From contig NC_039513.1 of assembly GCF_003672135.1 (NCBI RefSeq), positions 186,001 to 250,000 on the forward strand: a stretch of 64,000 nucleotides of DNA. The letters are read 5' to 3'. Below the pieces are notes generated by a model, which saw only the letters and a list, made by a program, of their open reading frames with translations, had not been told where the DNA came from and searched no databases. Within the stretch, counting starts at the first letter, position 1; every line of letters begins with the position of its first letter. The position numbers were made by a program, and so were the translations under genes. Positions 11,845 through 22,303 of this stretch are shown here, piece by piece. The stretch comes from Ooceraea biroi (lineage: Eukaryota; Arthropoda; Insecta; Hymenoptera; Formicidae).

Positions 11845-12545
11845 ATGGCGGAAGTCAGCGGTCTTCCTGCCATTACCAAGCTCAAGGGTAGAGAGAACTA
11901 CATTACCTGGAAAATTGCGATGGAAAATCTTTTACAATTGGACGGGCTATGGAAGGCAGTTCTAGGAATTAAAACAAATGAAGACAAGCGAGCTAAGACA
12001 AAAGCGAAGATAATTCTGAGTGTAAATGAAGCGCTCTATGTCCACGTGGCAGGATCTTCAATGGCGCAAGAAGCTTGGACCAATTTAGAGAAAGCTTTCC
12101 AGGATAAAGGACTAACGCTAAAGGTTGGCCTTTTATGAAAAATTACGACGACCAGGATGGAAAATTGTGATTTTATGGAACAGTACATCAATGAAATCAT
12201 GTCCGCCGCACATCAATTAACGGGCATAGGTTTCGAAATTAACCAAGAATGGCTAGGTACAGCGCTATTGGCCGACTTGCCTGAACGTTTCCAGCCAATG
12301 ATAATGGCCTTAGAGAGCTCTGGTATGCCAATCACCGGAACTCTATCAAAATGAAATTGTTGCAAGAAACGAACCGTGTGCAAGCAGCTCACGGTCGGCA
12401 AGTGACAATTCAGCGTTTCATGCAAAAAGACAATCGAAGAGGAATAAATCAGCGCAGAAGCCTAAAAATGGGTGAAATGCTGGTCCTGTAACAAAAGTGG
12501 ACATTTTGCTAGTGACTGCGAAGAAACGAAGAAAGTTGAAAAGGA
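11845..12545 (+). pseudogene. gag: Copia gag (broken), with CCHC zinc knuckle
   Basis: The likely start is the ATG at 11845 (MAEVSGLPAITKLKGRENY), giving the UBN2-type Copia gag fold with LKGRENYITWKIAMENLL. A frameshift near 12130 and another near 12350 split the frame. The gag end carries the zinc knuckle CWSCNKSGHFASDC at about 12477-12520, a CX2CX4HX4C motif that binds RNA. Gag packages the RNA into cytoplasmic particles. No functional product is expected from this copy. Confidence 0.8.
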
Positions 12546-12639
12546 CAAACGGCGAGCGGATCGCGGAAGAAAAAAGAGTGAAGGAGCTCGAAAGTCGCCT
12601 TTCTGGCGAGCAAACACTCCAGTACACAATCAGCGAGAT

Positions 12640-13730
12640 GGATAATCGACTCGGCGGCATCCGCACATATGTCGCACAACAAAGACTTGTTGAACTCTTT
12701 CGTTGAGATAGGCGAGTCAAAGGTCGTTGTAGCGGACAATAATAAGTTGAAGGTGAGAGGAAAAGGAACGGCGGACATACCAATAGAAGTGAACGGCACG
12801 CATTGCTGTTGCAGAAGAAGTACTTTATGTGCCGGAACTGAGCGTGAATTTATTATCCGTGCGAAAATTAACCGAAAAAGATTTAGTGGTAAAATTCAAT
12901 AAACATGTTTGTACAATAACGGACAAATCGGGTAATCTCGTAGCGTTAGCAAAACCAGTGAACGGTATTTACGAGTTGTCACAGTCAGTTAATGCGGTAT
13001 ATAGTTGCAAAAGCGTGAAGAGCACAATTGAATGGCACAGGCGTTTGGGCCATTTGAGCAAATCCAGTATGAAGTCATTATTAAGGGACAAGCATGCTGT
13101 CGGCCTTCAATTTGATGATCCGGAAGATAGACCTTGTGAAATCTGCGTCAAAGGCAAGCAGGCGAGGCAGCCCTTCGTGACGAAGGATCGCGGAGAGAGA
13201 AGAGCTACAAGACGATTGCAGCTAGTTCATATGGATATCTGCGGGCCAATGGAGACGACATCCATAGGTGGAGCGAAATATTTCATCTTGTTTATCGATG
13301 ATCATACGAGGAAGTTAAGTATTTATTTTTTGAAACATAAAAATGAAGCTCTCGATGCTTTCAAGAAATATAAATCGTATGTTGAAAAGCAAACAGGTCA
13401 AGAAATTATAGCCATCCGATCGGATAATGGAAAGGAGTTTGTAAATCAAGAATTTAGGAAATTCATCGAAGAACAAGGAATTCGGCATCAGCTGTCAGTT
13501 CCTTACACACCGCAACAAAACGGTTTAGCGGAAAGAAGCAACCGTACAGTTGTTGAAAAGGCGCGGTGTTTATTGCTGGATGCTGGACTTCCCAAACAAT
13601 TTTGGGCTGAGGCTTGTTCCACGGCGGTCTACTTAACTAATCGTTCGCCAGCAAAAGCGCTACAAGACAGAACGCCTTACGAAGTATGGAGCCGAAATAA
13701 ACCAGACTTGGGACATTAAGAGTTTTCGGA
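12640..13730 (+). pseudogene. pol: Copia protease end and integrase (broken)
   Basis: A frameshift near 12810 separates the protease-like end (KDLLNSFVEIGESKVVVAD) from the pre-integrase zinc-binding domain (EWHRRLGHLS with CEICVKGKQ) and the integrase core. The catalytic D, D and E are present in VHMDICGPM, IRSDNGKEF and NGLAERSNRT. Integrase would insert the cDNA. The frame stops at 13719 in a region that should continue; a one-base shift restores similarity downstream (VFGCQALAYIPKEQRRKWD). Confidence 0.85.
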
Positions 13731-15605
13731 TGTCAAGCATTAGCCTACATCCCGAAAGAACAACGCCGAAAATGGGATCAGAAATCTAGAAATTGTATTT
13801 TTCTGGGTTACCTGGAACATACGAAGGGATATCGTCTTTACGATGCAAGCAGTAAAAAGGTATTTAAAAGTCGAGATGTTGTATTCTATGAGTCAGACAG
13901 TCAAGCTTCTAGAGTACCATCTTCGACGCAAGTCTGTAACAATCAACTAGAATCCAATAAAGGACAGGATTATGAAGAAGCTGAATCAGATGCTGAGAGC
14001 TACACAAGCGCAGCAGAGAGTACTGACGTCACTACAGACGACGAAGCGGAAGAGGATAACGAAGATCCTGGCGTAGAAGAAACGAATGATGATAGAGAAC
14101 AACTGGAAGCAAAATCACAATCAGTTCGCCGCAGTGTTCGTACACCAAAACCAAAGAAATTCCCGGATTACGTGTCGTATAATGTGAGTGACGAGCCAAG
14201 AGCCGAACCGATGCATTTAAAGGAAGCCTTGGATTCTTCGGATAAAGAAGAGTGGCTCGAAGCGATGAGAAACGAAATGCAAGCATTGGAAGAAAATCGG
14301 ACCTGGGAATTATGTGATCTGCCGAAAGGAAAGAAGGCGCTAAAATCAAAATGGGTGTTTAAACGAAAATACAATCCGGACAACGACACACCAAGGTACA
14401 AAGTAAGGTTAGTAGCCAAAGGATTTGAGCAAGTTCCGGGAATTGATTATGATCAAACGTATTGTCCACTCATAAGGTTAATACACTTAGATATCTGTTT
14501 GCAATAGCAGCCAAGCATGATTATGACATAGACCATCTTAATGTCGCACAGCATTCCTCAATGGAGACTTAGAGGAAGAAATTTATATGCAGCAACCGGA
14601 AGAATTCGTTAAAAAGGGGCAAGAGAAGAAAGTTTACAAACTCAGAAAGGCTATTTATGGACTGAAACAAGGGGCTTACGCTTAAAATAAAAAGCTAGAT
14701 GAGGCTCTACGGAAATTAAATTTCACACGTTCCAAGATAGATCACAGTTTATATTATAAAAAGCTTGAAGATGGCAGCGTAGCATTTTTGGGAGTGTACG
14801 TGGATGATTTTTTATTATTTACCAATGATAAAAAATTAAAACAATGGATCATCGAAAAACTGGAAGAAAGATTCCGCATACGAAACTTGGGACCCGTTAA
14901 GAAGATCTTAGGGATAGAAGTTTGTCGCAACCGAACAGCGAACGAAATAACTTTAAATCAAAAGGATTACATTGATGAACTGCTGCGACGATACCGAATG
15001 GAAGACTGCAACCCAGTGGGGACTCCATTAGATGTTAATCAAACATTGACGAAGGATATGGCACCGCAGAATCAGTTTGAAGAGAAAGATATGAAGAACG
15101 TTCCGTATTGAGAAGTGTTAGGAAGCATTATGTACGCATATCAATGTATTCGACCAGATTTAGGTTGTGCAATTACTGTCCTCAGTGCCTTCACTGAAAA
15201 ACCCGGAAAAGCACACTGGAACGCGTTAAAACATGTGCTGAGATATCTAAAAGGAACTAAAGACTTGTGTTTAAAATTTGAGGGTTCAGAGGTAGCTGAA
15301 TTAGTAGGTTACTGCGATGCCAATTGGGCAGGAGACGTGGATACCCGACGCTCCACTAGTGGGTACGTGTTCTTACTAGGAAAAAGCGCAGTATCCTGGT
15401 GCAGCAAGAAGCAACAGACGGTAGCATTGTCGACTGCGGAATCAGAGTGTATTGCAATGACGTTGGCAAGTCAAGAACTTTTATGGCTGAAAGAACTTTT
15501 AAAAGATATTATGAGTCAAGTAGTGCGTGAACCGATACGATTATATTCTGACAGTCAAAGCGCGATAAAATTAGTAAAGTCGAACAATTTTAACGCGAGA
15601 ACCAA
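13731..15605 (+). pseudogene. pol: Copia reverse transcriptase and RNase H (broken)
   Basis: After an acidic linker, RVT_2-type sequence begins near 14170 with KEEWLEAMRNEMQALEENRTW and SKWVFKRKYN. Stops and a frameshift lie near 14500-14680. The catalytic YVDD is intact in GVYVDDFLLFTN (about 14794-14830). RNase H follows with SIMYAYQCIRPDL, GYCDANWAGD and STAESECIAM, and ends at NARTK, where the inverted-repeat element takes over. One further in-frame stop is at 15109. Together these would make cDNA from the element RNA; this copy cannot. Confidence 0.85.
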
Positions 15606-16587
15606 AGTCGTGTGAACCTAGCGCCCAACTTTAACAAATAAAAAAATCGATTATATCATAGGTTTGTACTTCGTTTGTACCCGTTTGTATCTCCCTTCAA
15701 ATCGTTTGTACCTCAAGGGTTATCAAATTAGGGGGGGAGGAAAAATAAGCCAGCGCCCAACTTTACGATATTTGAAAACGGCCAACGGTATTCGAAAGAG
15801 CATCGTTTGTACCCGTTTGTACCTCCCTTCAAATCGTTTGTACCTCAAAGGAACCGGAAGTACAGACTTTTAAAAATTTTAAAAATACGTTCAAGAAGTA
15901 TCTTCGTCAATATTTGAGATATCGAAAAACGGTCAACGGTATTCGAAAGAGCATCGTTTGTACCTGTTTGTACCTCCTTTGAAATCGTTTGTACCTCAAG
16001 GGTTATCAAGTTAGAGGGGGAGGAAAAATAAGCCAGCGCCCAACTTTAAGATATTTGAAAACGGACAACGGCATTCGAAAGAGCATTGTTTGTACCCGTT
16101 TGTACCTCCTTTGAAATCGTACTTCAAAGGGACCTCTACAAATAACAAAGTTACGTATTAACAATTTCGGAAACTTTGAAACTGCTGTACTTCCGGTTCC
16201 TTTGAGGTACAAACGATTTCAAAGGAGGTACATACGAGTACAAACGATGCTCTTTCGAATGCCGTTGGCCGTTTTTCGATATCTCAAAAATTGACGAAGA
16301 TACCTCTTGGACGTAATTTTTAAAAAGCCTGTACTTCCGGTTCCTTTGAGGTACAAACGATTTGAAGGGAAGTACAAACGGGTATAAACGATGCTCTTTC
16401 GAATGCCGTTGGCCGTTTTCAAATATCTTAAAGTTGGGCGCTGTCTTATTTTTCCTCCCCCCTAACTTGTTAACCCTTGAGATACAAACGATTTGAAGGG
16501 AAGTACAAACGGGTACAAACGAAGTACAAACCTATGATATAATCGATTTTTTTATTTGTTAAAGTTGGGCGCTAGGTTCACACGACT
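15606..16587. repeat. Long inverted-repeat element rich in GTTTGTAC motifs
   Basis: The ends AGTCGTGTGAACCTAGCGCC and complement are identical over a long arm; each arm also holds CAACTTTAACAAATAAAAAA and the word CGTTTGTACCCGTTTGTACC. Within each arm blocks of CGTTTGTA/CAAATCGTTTGTACCTC alternate with 'gccaacggtattcgaaagagcat'-type spacers, so the element is both palindromic and internally repetitive. It begins exactly where Copia coding stops. No target duplication is visible and no protein is encoded. Confidence 0.8.
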
Positions 16588-17116
16588 GTGATGGAGAAAG
16601 ATTTTTCTTTACGATCCTACATTATTAATTCCGGTACGCCGCAGCCGGTTTATCGCGAGAATTGATCGTGGAGATAATCCAAGCGTCTCATGCTGCCCCG
16701 CCGATATTTTATTCCTATTTTACTATTTTTCTCACCGTTTCTGCATTTTTTTTCTTAAAAACCTCGTGACCTGAACACGCTAGGACAGGATCAAACCTGT
16801 TCTGGAGCGCGTTTATTTTCCGGCGATTATTTATTACTTAGAAATATTTTCAACTGCTTTATATTATTTGTCTTCCGAATAAATAATCATTTAAGAATCT
16901 TGAATTAGCTAACACCCGCTTAGCGGAAATTTTAATCCGGTATTCTCAACCGATTCATCCTTCACGCTATATAACTTTTATAAAAACGAATTTCCGTTCA
17001 ATCTTTTAAACGTTTTAAATCGCTTCGCGCGTGGGAAAAATTTAGTCGGATCAGGAAGTTTCCAATTTTACAATTACGCACGCAAGTGAATTTTCCGGGG
17101 ATGACGCGAACAAAAC

Positions 17117-17124
17117 TATATAAA
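17117..17124 (+). promoter_or_regulatory. TATA box upstream of the PC4-like gene
   Basis: TATATAAA lies about 160 bp upstream of the ATG at 17281. The 16588-17280 stretch contains no ORF and reads as a promoter and 5' leader. Functional use is inference. Confidence 0.4.
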
Positions 17125-17280
17125 CGAAACGCTGCAACGGCATTCTACGGAGACAAATTCATTGCAGTTTCGCTGTTCGACTGAACGGCTTCGTGAACGC
17201 GTGGTGTTCTTCAGAGTTTTCGGCAAAGTTGATGCTGTTCATCCGCGCCATATTACAATATTACGGTGAAGTGAGAAGAC

Positions 17281-17975
17281 ATGGCTGAGCAGCAGTCTGG
17301 TAATAAACCCTCGAAATGGCCGTACACTCACGATGTTCCTGATAAGGAACACGGCATCGAGGGAAAAACGAGCGAAATCACATGCTGCTAACGACATCAT
17401 ACGGACTCAACAATTCACATACGAAGAGAATACACGTGGGGCTGCAGACAACGAGTGACGGAGTCTTCGTTCCAGTAGTCAAATTAAACGGCAATTACGC
17501 GGAGGGAATTCATTTCGATGCGGAGTCATGGCTACGATTTCAAAAGAGCATGAAGCTCATGAAGGAATATTTAGGCTCTCATAACAGATCTAGGCCCGAC
17601 CCTATCAGCATCGATAATATTTCCACCAGTTTTACCACGAGCTACGGAGCCCGGTCCATACTAGTGGCGTACAAAGAAAACGAAGCTCATACCACGGGGA
17701 ATACCCATGCTGAGGAGGAGACTGCTTTAACGCCTGCGTCAAAGAAACGAAAACCCTATGGTATATGTATAGTGATGCAACAAACTACTTTTATCGGTCT
17801 GGAAAATATTGTAAAATGTATCGATGCGCAGTTAAAACGTTTGCAATCCTTGGCAAAAAGCGTCAACGAATGCGCTCGATATCTAATCAAGGAGATTGAA
17901 TTAAATCTCCCCTCGGGTTACATAGATCGTGACATTGTAAAACTAACGCTAAAGCCTCGTCTACAATGGTCGTAG
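17281..17975 (+). CDS. PC4-like protein, frameshifted near the N-terminus
   Basis: An ATG at 17281 opens a 36-codon frame (MAEQQSGNKPSKWPYTHDV) that stops just after a second frame begins at 17382; the two probably belong together with a one-base shift near 17385, or with an unrecognised splice. The second frame runs 197 residues. Its first third (VPVVKLNGNYAEGIHFDAES, then WLRFQKSMKLMKEYL) is laid out like the PC4/p15 single-stranded DNA-binding fold, where a strand-rich part is followed by a Trp-containing helix. The middle is hydrophilic with a KKRK basic stretch, the end helical. I cannot name the family with certainty. A TATA box lies upstream. Confidence 0.5.
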
Positions 17976-18482
17976 CAGCAAGGTTGTAAATGGTTGTAAG
18001 ACCGTAAGACGTGATGATAAATGTATTTTTGGTGCAGTAGGTTGTAAGTAAGGTTGTAAGTAAGACAATTCATTTCAAGCTCGCTACAGAGACTGTAGAA
18101 ATAGAGCTGTAAGACTGCAAAAACGAGAAACCCTATATACAGAGTCTCTAGCAAACACGCATTTGTAATCTAACCTAAAATGTATTTCCGGTGAAGTAGG
18201 TTGTAATAAGGTTGTATAGTGAAATGAATATTTTTCATTTCTTGCGTTCTACATCTTACATCAGACCAATCGGAACAAAGCAATATAAGTACGAACTCAG
18301 TCACAAGCGTTCCATTCGTTATTTCCCACAGCCAATCAAATTAAATACATTAGATACGTACTGGCGGTAAAAATATCCGAACGCTAACCTTCATATTGTG
18401 ATGTGCAATAGGTACATACACATGTTGTGTATAATTTGTTTATTTTGCTAAGATAAACTTGTTAATTCTTTCTGAATTCACA
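17976..18482. other. Intergenic stretch with GGTTGTAAG repeats
   Basis: Short words of the type AGGTTGTAAG recur at 17990-18070 and again at 18190-18225. No ORF is supported. It lies between the PC4-like gene and the Harbinger partner gene; it may contain the left end of the Harbinger element, which I could not place. Confidence 0.4.
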
Positions 18483-19713
18483 ATGTCGGGAGAAGACGAA
18501 TTTGAAGATGAGTTAGATGATAAAGAACTTATCAGCTGCGTCAAAGCCAATCCGTTGTTATATGATAAATCAGAAAAATTCTATAGTAATAGTGAAGTGA
18601 AAAGACTGATTTGGGAGGATATTGGCAATAATTTGACCAACAAAAAAACAGGTACGTACGTATTAAAATAAAGATATTTGTAAAAGTCAATCAATCAATC
18701 AATCAAATTATTTATACTAAATGAGTAATTATATACACAGGTGCTGAAACTGAACATCGATTTTATCAGTTGCGACAGCGATTTGGCAGAGAAAGAAGGA
18801 AATGTATTCAATCTCAGCCTCGATCAGGTGCTGGAGCTGGCCAACTAACATATACATCGCAATGGAATCTTTACAATAACCTAATGTTTTTGACTGATAT
18901 AATAAAACGTCGAAAATGCGTGCCAATTTTTTCTATACTAATTTACTCATAATACTACTAATCTTTTGTATAATTACTTTTTTTAGGACTATTTCAAATT
19001 ATAAAAGAAAAGAATCAACTTCAAAAGCAATAGTACAAGTAAACTTGCCAACCCCCAATCTGCCTTCAAATTCGATATCAAATGCCTCATCTGCATCAAA
19101 CTTGTGGAACGAAGACTTGATTACTATTTCATGTGGTAAATATTGCTGTTTTTTGTAATTTTTAATTTTGATGTGGAAGAGGTTTTAAATGGTTTAAGAA
19201 TTGTTTTGTTCTTCAATGTCTTATTTAGTATTTCGTGGTATTTCAGATGATGTTAATGAAAGTTCAAACACGGTTGAGCCCTTACCATCTGTGCAACCTT
19301 CTACATCATCGCTACCACGAAGTTCATCATTTTCAGCACCTGAAGATAGTGGAATATCTATTGTAGAAGAAATGCAACAAGCTATTAATACCAGTAAACA
19401 TTGCGTTCCACAGTCAGATCTGTTTGCCAAACGAAAAAAGCAGAAATTCGATGTTTTTAGTAACACTATGTTGGAACAATCGAAAAATTTAAATGTGTTG
19501 GAACAAAAAGTAGGGGATGCACTTACTTCATCTCCATCTGTATCTAATATTGATGTTACAGAACCTTTTAATTCATTTCGTCCCGATGTGAAAACTATGC
19601 TAACTTCTTTAGGTTTTGCTTTGCAAAAAATTCCCGAGTCGAAACATTTGGATATCCTAATTAGTCTCATGCAGTTAGTAAAACAATATATTGAAGATGA
19701 TATAACGAAGTAA
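18483..19713 (+). CDS. PIF/Harbinger partner protein, MADF/Myb-like with BESS-like end
   Basis: The start is the ATG at 18483 (MSGEDEFEDELDDKELIS). The first exon encodes the opening of a MADF/SANT-like DNA-binding domain (CVKANPLLYDKS, then KRLIWEDIGNNL) and ends at a GTACGT donor near 18652. The next exon starts after ACACAG at 18741 (ETEHRFYQLRQRFGRERRK). A third (from about 18987) and a fourth exon (from 19248) follow, giving a Ser/Pro-rich linker and a C-terminal BESS-like segment (DVKTMLTSLGFALQKIP). In PIF/Harbinger elements a Myb-like partner helps the transposase reach the nucleus and DNA. It faces the HARBI1-like gene at 22.3-23.8 kb, as expected. Exon borders are inferred by eye. 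Confidence 0.65.
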
Positions 19714-20022
19714 TGAGTTCAAACAAAGACTTTTGCGTAAGATATTTGTTTGTTAAAAGTAAAAGTTTTACATTATTATTACGTAAAATTTATTTTTTTT
19801 CGTTTCTTATTTTCAAAGTATATAATATTAATTAATATACTATTAATATATACGTCAAAGTACTTAAGTAAAAGAATACTAAATACTTGATTAAACCTTA
19901 TACTTGATTAATACTTGACTAAAACTTACAACTGCTTTTAGTACAAAGTAATTTTAAGAGTTGCAGTAAATTATACAGCGTTACATTTTTATACATATAT
20001 TTTTTTAGTTCCTTTATATTTA
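19714..20022. other. AT-rich 3' flank of the partner gene
   Basis: No gene or bounded repeat is seen here. The sequence is AT-rich and ends at the Harbinger-type MITE. Confidence 0.4.
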
Positions 20023-20146
20023 GGGTGCGTTCAGGATGACGCTAATAGCGCTATTTAGCGCTACTAATCTATAATATAATTTATGTCACACTACATATAG
20101 AGGTTTAGTGCTAAATAGCACTAATAGCGTCATCCTGGACGCACCC
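20023..20146. mobile_element. 124-bp Harbinger-type MITE
   Basis: GGGTGCGTTCAGGATGACGC at the left end is matched by GCGTCATCCTGGACGCACCC at the right end. TTA flanks both sides (20020-20022 and 20147-20149). Inner repeats of TAGCGCTATTTAGCG make it nearly fully palindromic. The 3-bp TTA target fits PIF/Harbinger, and a Harbinger gene pair surrounds it. Confidence 0.85.
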
Positions 20147-21205
20147 TTAATAACTTATAAAGTATTTTCGTTAACAAATGTTTGTGTGAGGAAATTACAA
20201 GAGCTTTCTTTCTAAAACTTGTTTTATTACGAGGTATTATAGGTTTTTATTTCTTAGTTACACAACAATTACTGATCAACCAAAATTTGCGTTCTATATG
20301 CTAGAAAATTTTTTTCTACTTAAATGTATGAAATGTCTGTGATAAACATACATTATTAATAAATAAAGAGAGAGAGAGAGAGAGAGAAGCCTGTTTTAAA
20401 GAAAAATATCTTATTTTCACTTACTATTTACATATATTACGTACAATATTACGCGTGTATATCCTATTATTATATGTATATCCTATTATTATATATTAAA
20501 TACATATATTCTATATTATGTTATCATACGTAGCTTATTATATATAATTAATTATTTAACGTAAGTTTTCATAGTAACTGTTATAATTTATAATGCGTGA
20601 GGAGTAACGTAAATCAGTGAGATCAAGTGACGCAAATCGCATCAATTTACTTATTCAGGAATAAATTTACCTCTTCTTCTTTTTAGGGAGACAATATGAT
20701 TCTTCAACGAAGAAACAAGATATTAATGAATATCTATTACCAAAACGCTTTAGACATATCAGAAAATAATCAATTCGAAATTTCTTCAAAGGAAAAGTTG
20801 ACCTCATATCCGAAATAATTAAAATACATACATGAGTATAATTTGTTCCGGAACAACGAGTTTCTATTTTACTCGTTTTTCTAAGAAAAAGACAAATAAG
20901 TATCGCATTCGTACAGAAATGAACGTATTAATGAATAACTATCGCGCAGATGGCCGAGTATACGAAAGACAATCAATCGGGAGTTTATTTCACGCATGAA
21001 AACTAATCTTATTTAAGACCATAAATCTTTGTGCTCGGATTATTAAGACCCTTCTTCCTTCTTATTAAGGAAGATTATGTAATTCAACAATGAAGAAACA
21101 AGTTAATTACAAAATGTGTGTCGAAGATACTTTGCTTATATAAAAAAAACAGGCTTCAGGGATTTCTGGAAAAGAAAATTAAAATTAATTCGTCCGCTTT
21201 CCGCG
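20147..21205. other. AT-rich stretch with a GA microsatellite
   Basis: A (GA)n run lies at about 20367-20387 and short AT repeats near 20430-20550. No ORF of note is present. Confidence 0.45.
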
Positions 21206-21209
21206 TTAA

Positions 21210-22103
21210 GGGGTTACATACCTCCAGAATTTTCACAAAATCGATTTTTTTACTGATTTTCATTCTTTATACTTCTAAAAATATAATAAAAAAAGAATTA
21301 GTGAAAAATTCCAATCCAAACGAAGATATAACAATAAATATGACCGCGCGTCAGGAGGCGGGCCGCGGCGCGCAGCTGCTGCGTGCGGCGCAGGCTACCA
21401 AAGAAGCTCGAACAGCCCATAGATTACAGAAAACTGTACAAAATATACAAATTATCGAGAAGGAAGGCACGCAATATGAAGCTGGAATGGGAGATTAAGC
21501 GTAAGTTCACTACAAAAATTAATATTTACACGATTTTTACTTCTCAAACTTTAAACGCGTTTTTCTCGAAACCAGTTTTTTTGACACGGTTGACACGATA
21601 ACTCGAAGAGTTTTCAATATTTCTTAAAATTTTTTGTTCTCAAATCTTTGTAATCGTTTTGTCTATAGTCTGTCGAGCCATTTTTTTGCAATTTTGTTTA
21701 ATACAAATTTTATAAACAATTAAAGACCGAAATTTTTCATGAAAACATGAAGTTCAACTTTAACATGGCATAAATTGTTAATTTTTTTAAATTAAAAAAT
21801 CTGGCTCGACAGACTATAACTACAACATTACTCTACAAGAAATTTCTTGTATTTTTTAGATCCATCAATGTTACAAGGAGATATCATGCCGACTCTGAGG
21901 GGACATTTTTTCAGCAGTGGTCCAATTAATGCCACAAAACTTCATTTTATTAATATTCAAAACTTTATTATTAATTATTTTTTACACTTAAAGGACCAGT
22001 AAATCATATGCAATTCATATTTTACTTTATTATTTCAGATATACCCCCTAAAAAAATTCTCCAAACACATCAATTTTTCGCTGCTATAGAGGTATGTAAC
22101 TCC
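21210..22103. mobile_element. 894-bp element with TTAA target duplication
   Basis: The ends are GGGGTTACATACCTC and its near complement GAGGTATGTAACTCC, each bounded by TTAA (21206-21209, 22104-22107). This is the piggyBac/Kolobok pattern. Inside, an unusually GC-rich block at about 21340-21410 encodes an Ala/Arg-rich piece (QEAGRGAQLLRAAQATKEAR); its origin is unknown. A smaller TA-flanked MITE is nested at 21666-21816. Confidence 0.75.
21666..21816. repeat. 151-bp MITE with TA target duplication
   Basis: TAGTCTGTCGAGCCA at the left and TGGCTCGACAGACTA at the right are perfect complements, bordered by TA. It is nested inside the TTAA element and hence younger. Confidence 0.7.
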
Positions 22104-22303
22104 TTAAAACATCTGAATCAAGGATTTGCGCGAATCCTTATAGTAAATCTCACACATCTCGTCGTCCTTATCATCTGACTCACTAGCAATGCGTGCAATG
22201 ACCAACAAGATAATCGATATGAATTGACGTGCTTGTGGTCAATGTTGGAGTTCCGAGACAAAGGAATAAAAAAAGTTCACCGAGACAAAGAAATAAAAAA
22301 ATA

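Larger units (their letters stand above)
11409..15605 (+). mobile_element. Copia-type LTR retrotransposon, broken and 3'-truncated
   Basis: The order gag, protease, integrase, reverse transcriptase, RNase H is the Copia (Pseudoviridae-type) order. A 5' LTR probably spans 11409-11586 (TGTAGATGG to CCAACA, containing AATAAAG near its end). Coding is broken by stops and frameshifts. The copy stops inside RNase H at 15605, where a long inverted-repeat element begins, and no Copia sequence or 3' LTR resumes beyond 16587. This is a dead element. Confidence 0.85.
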
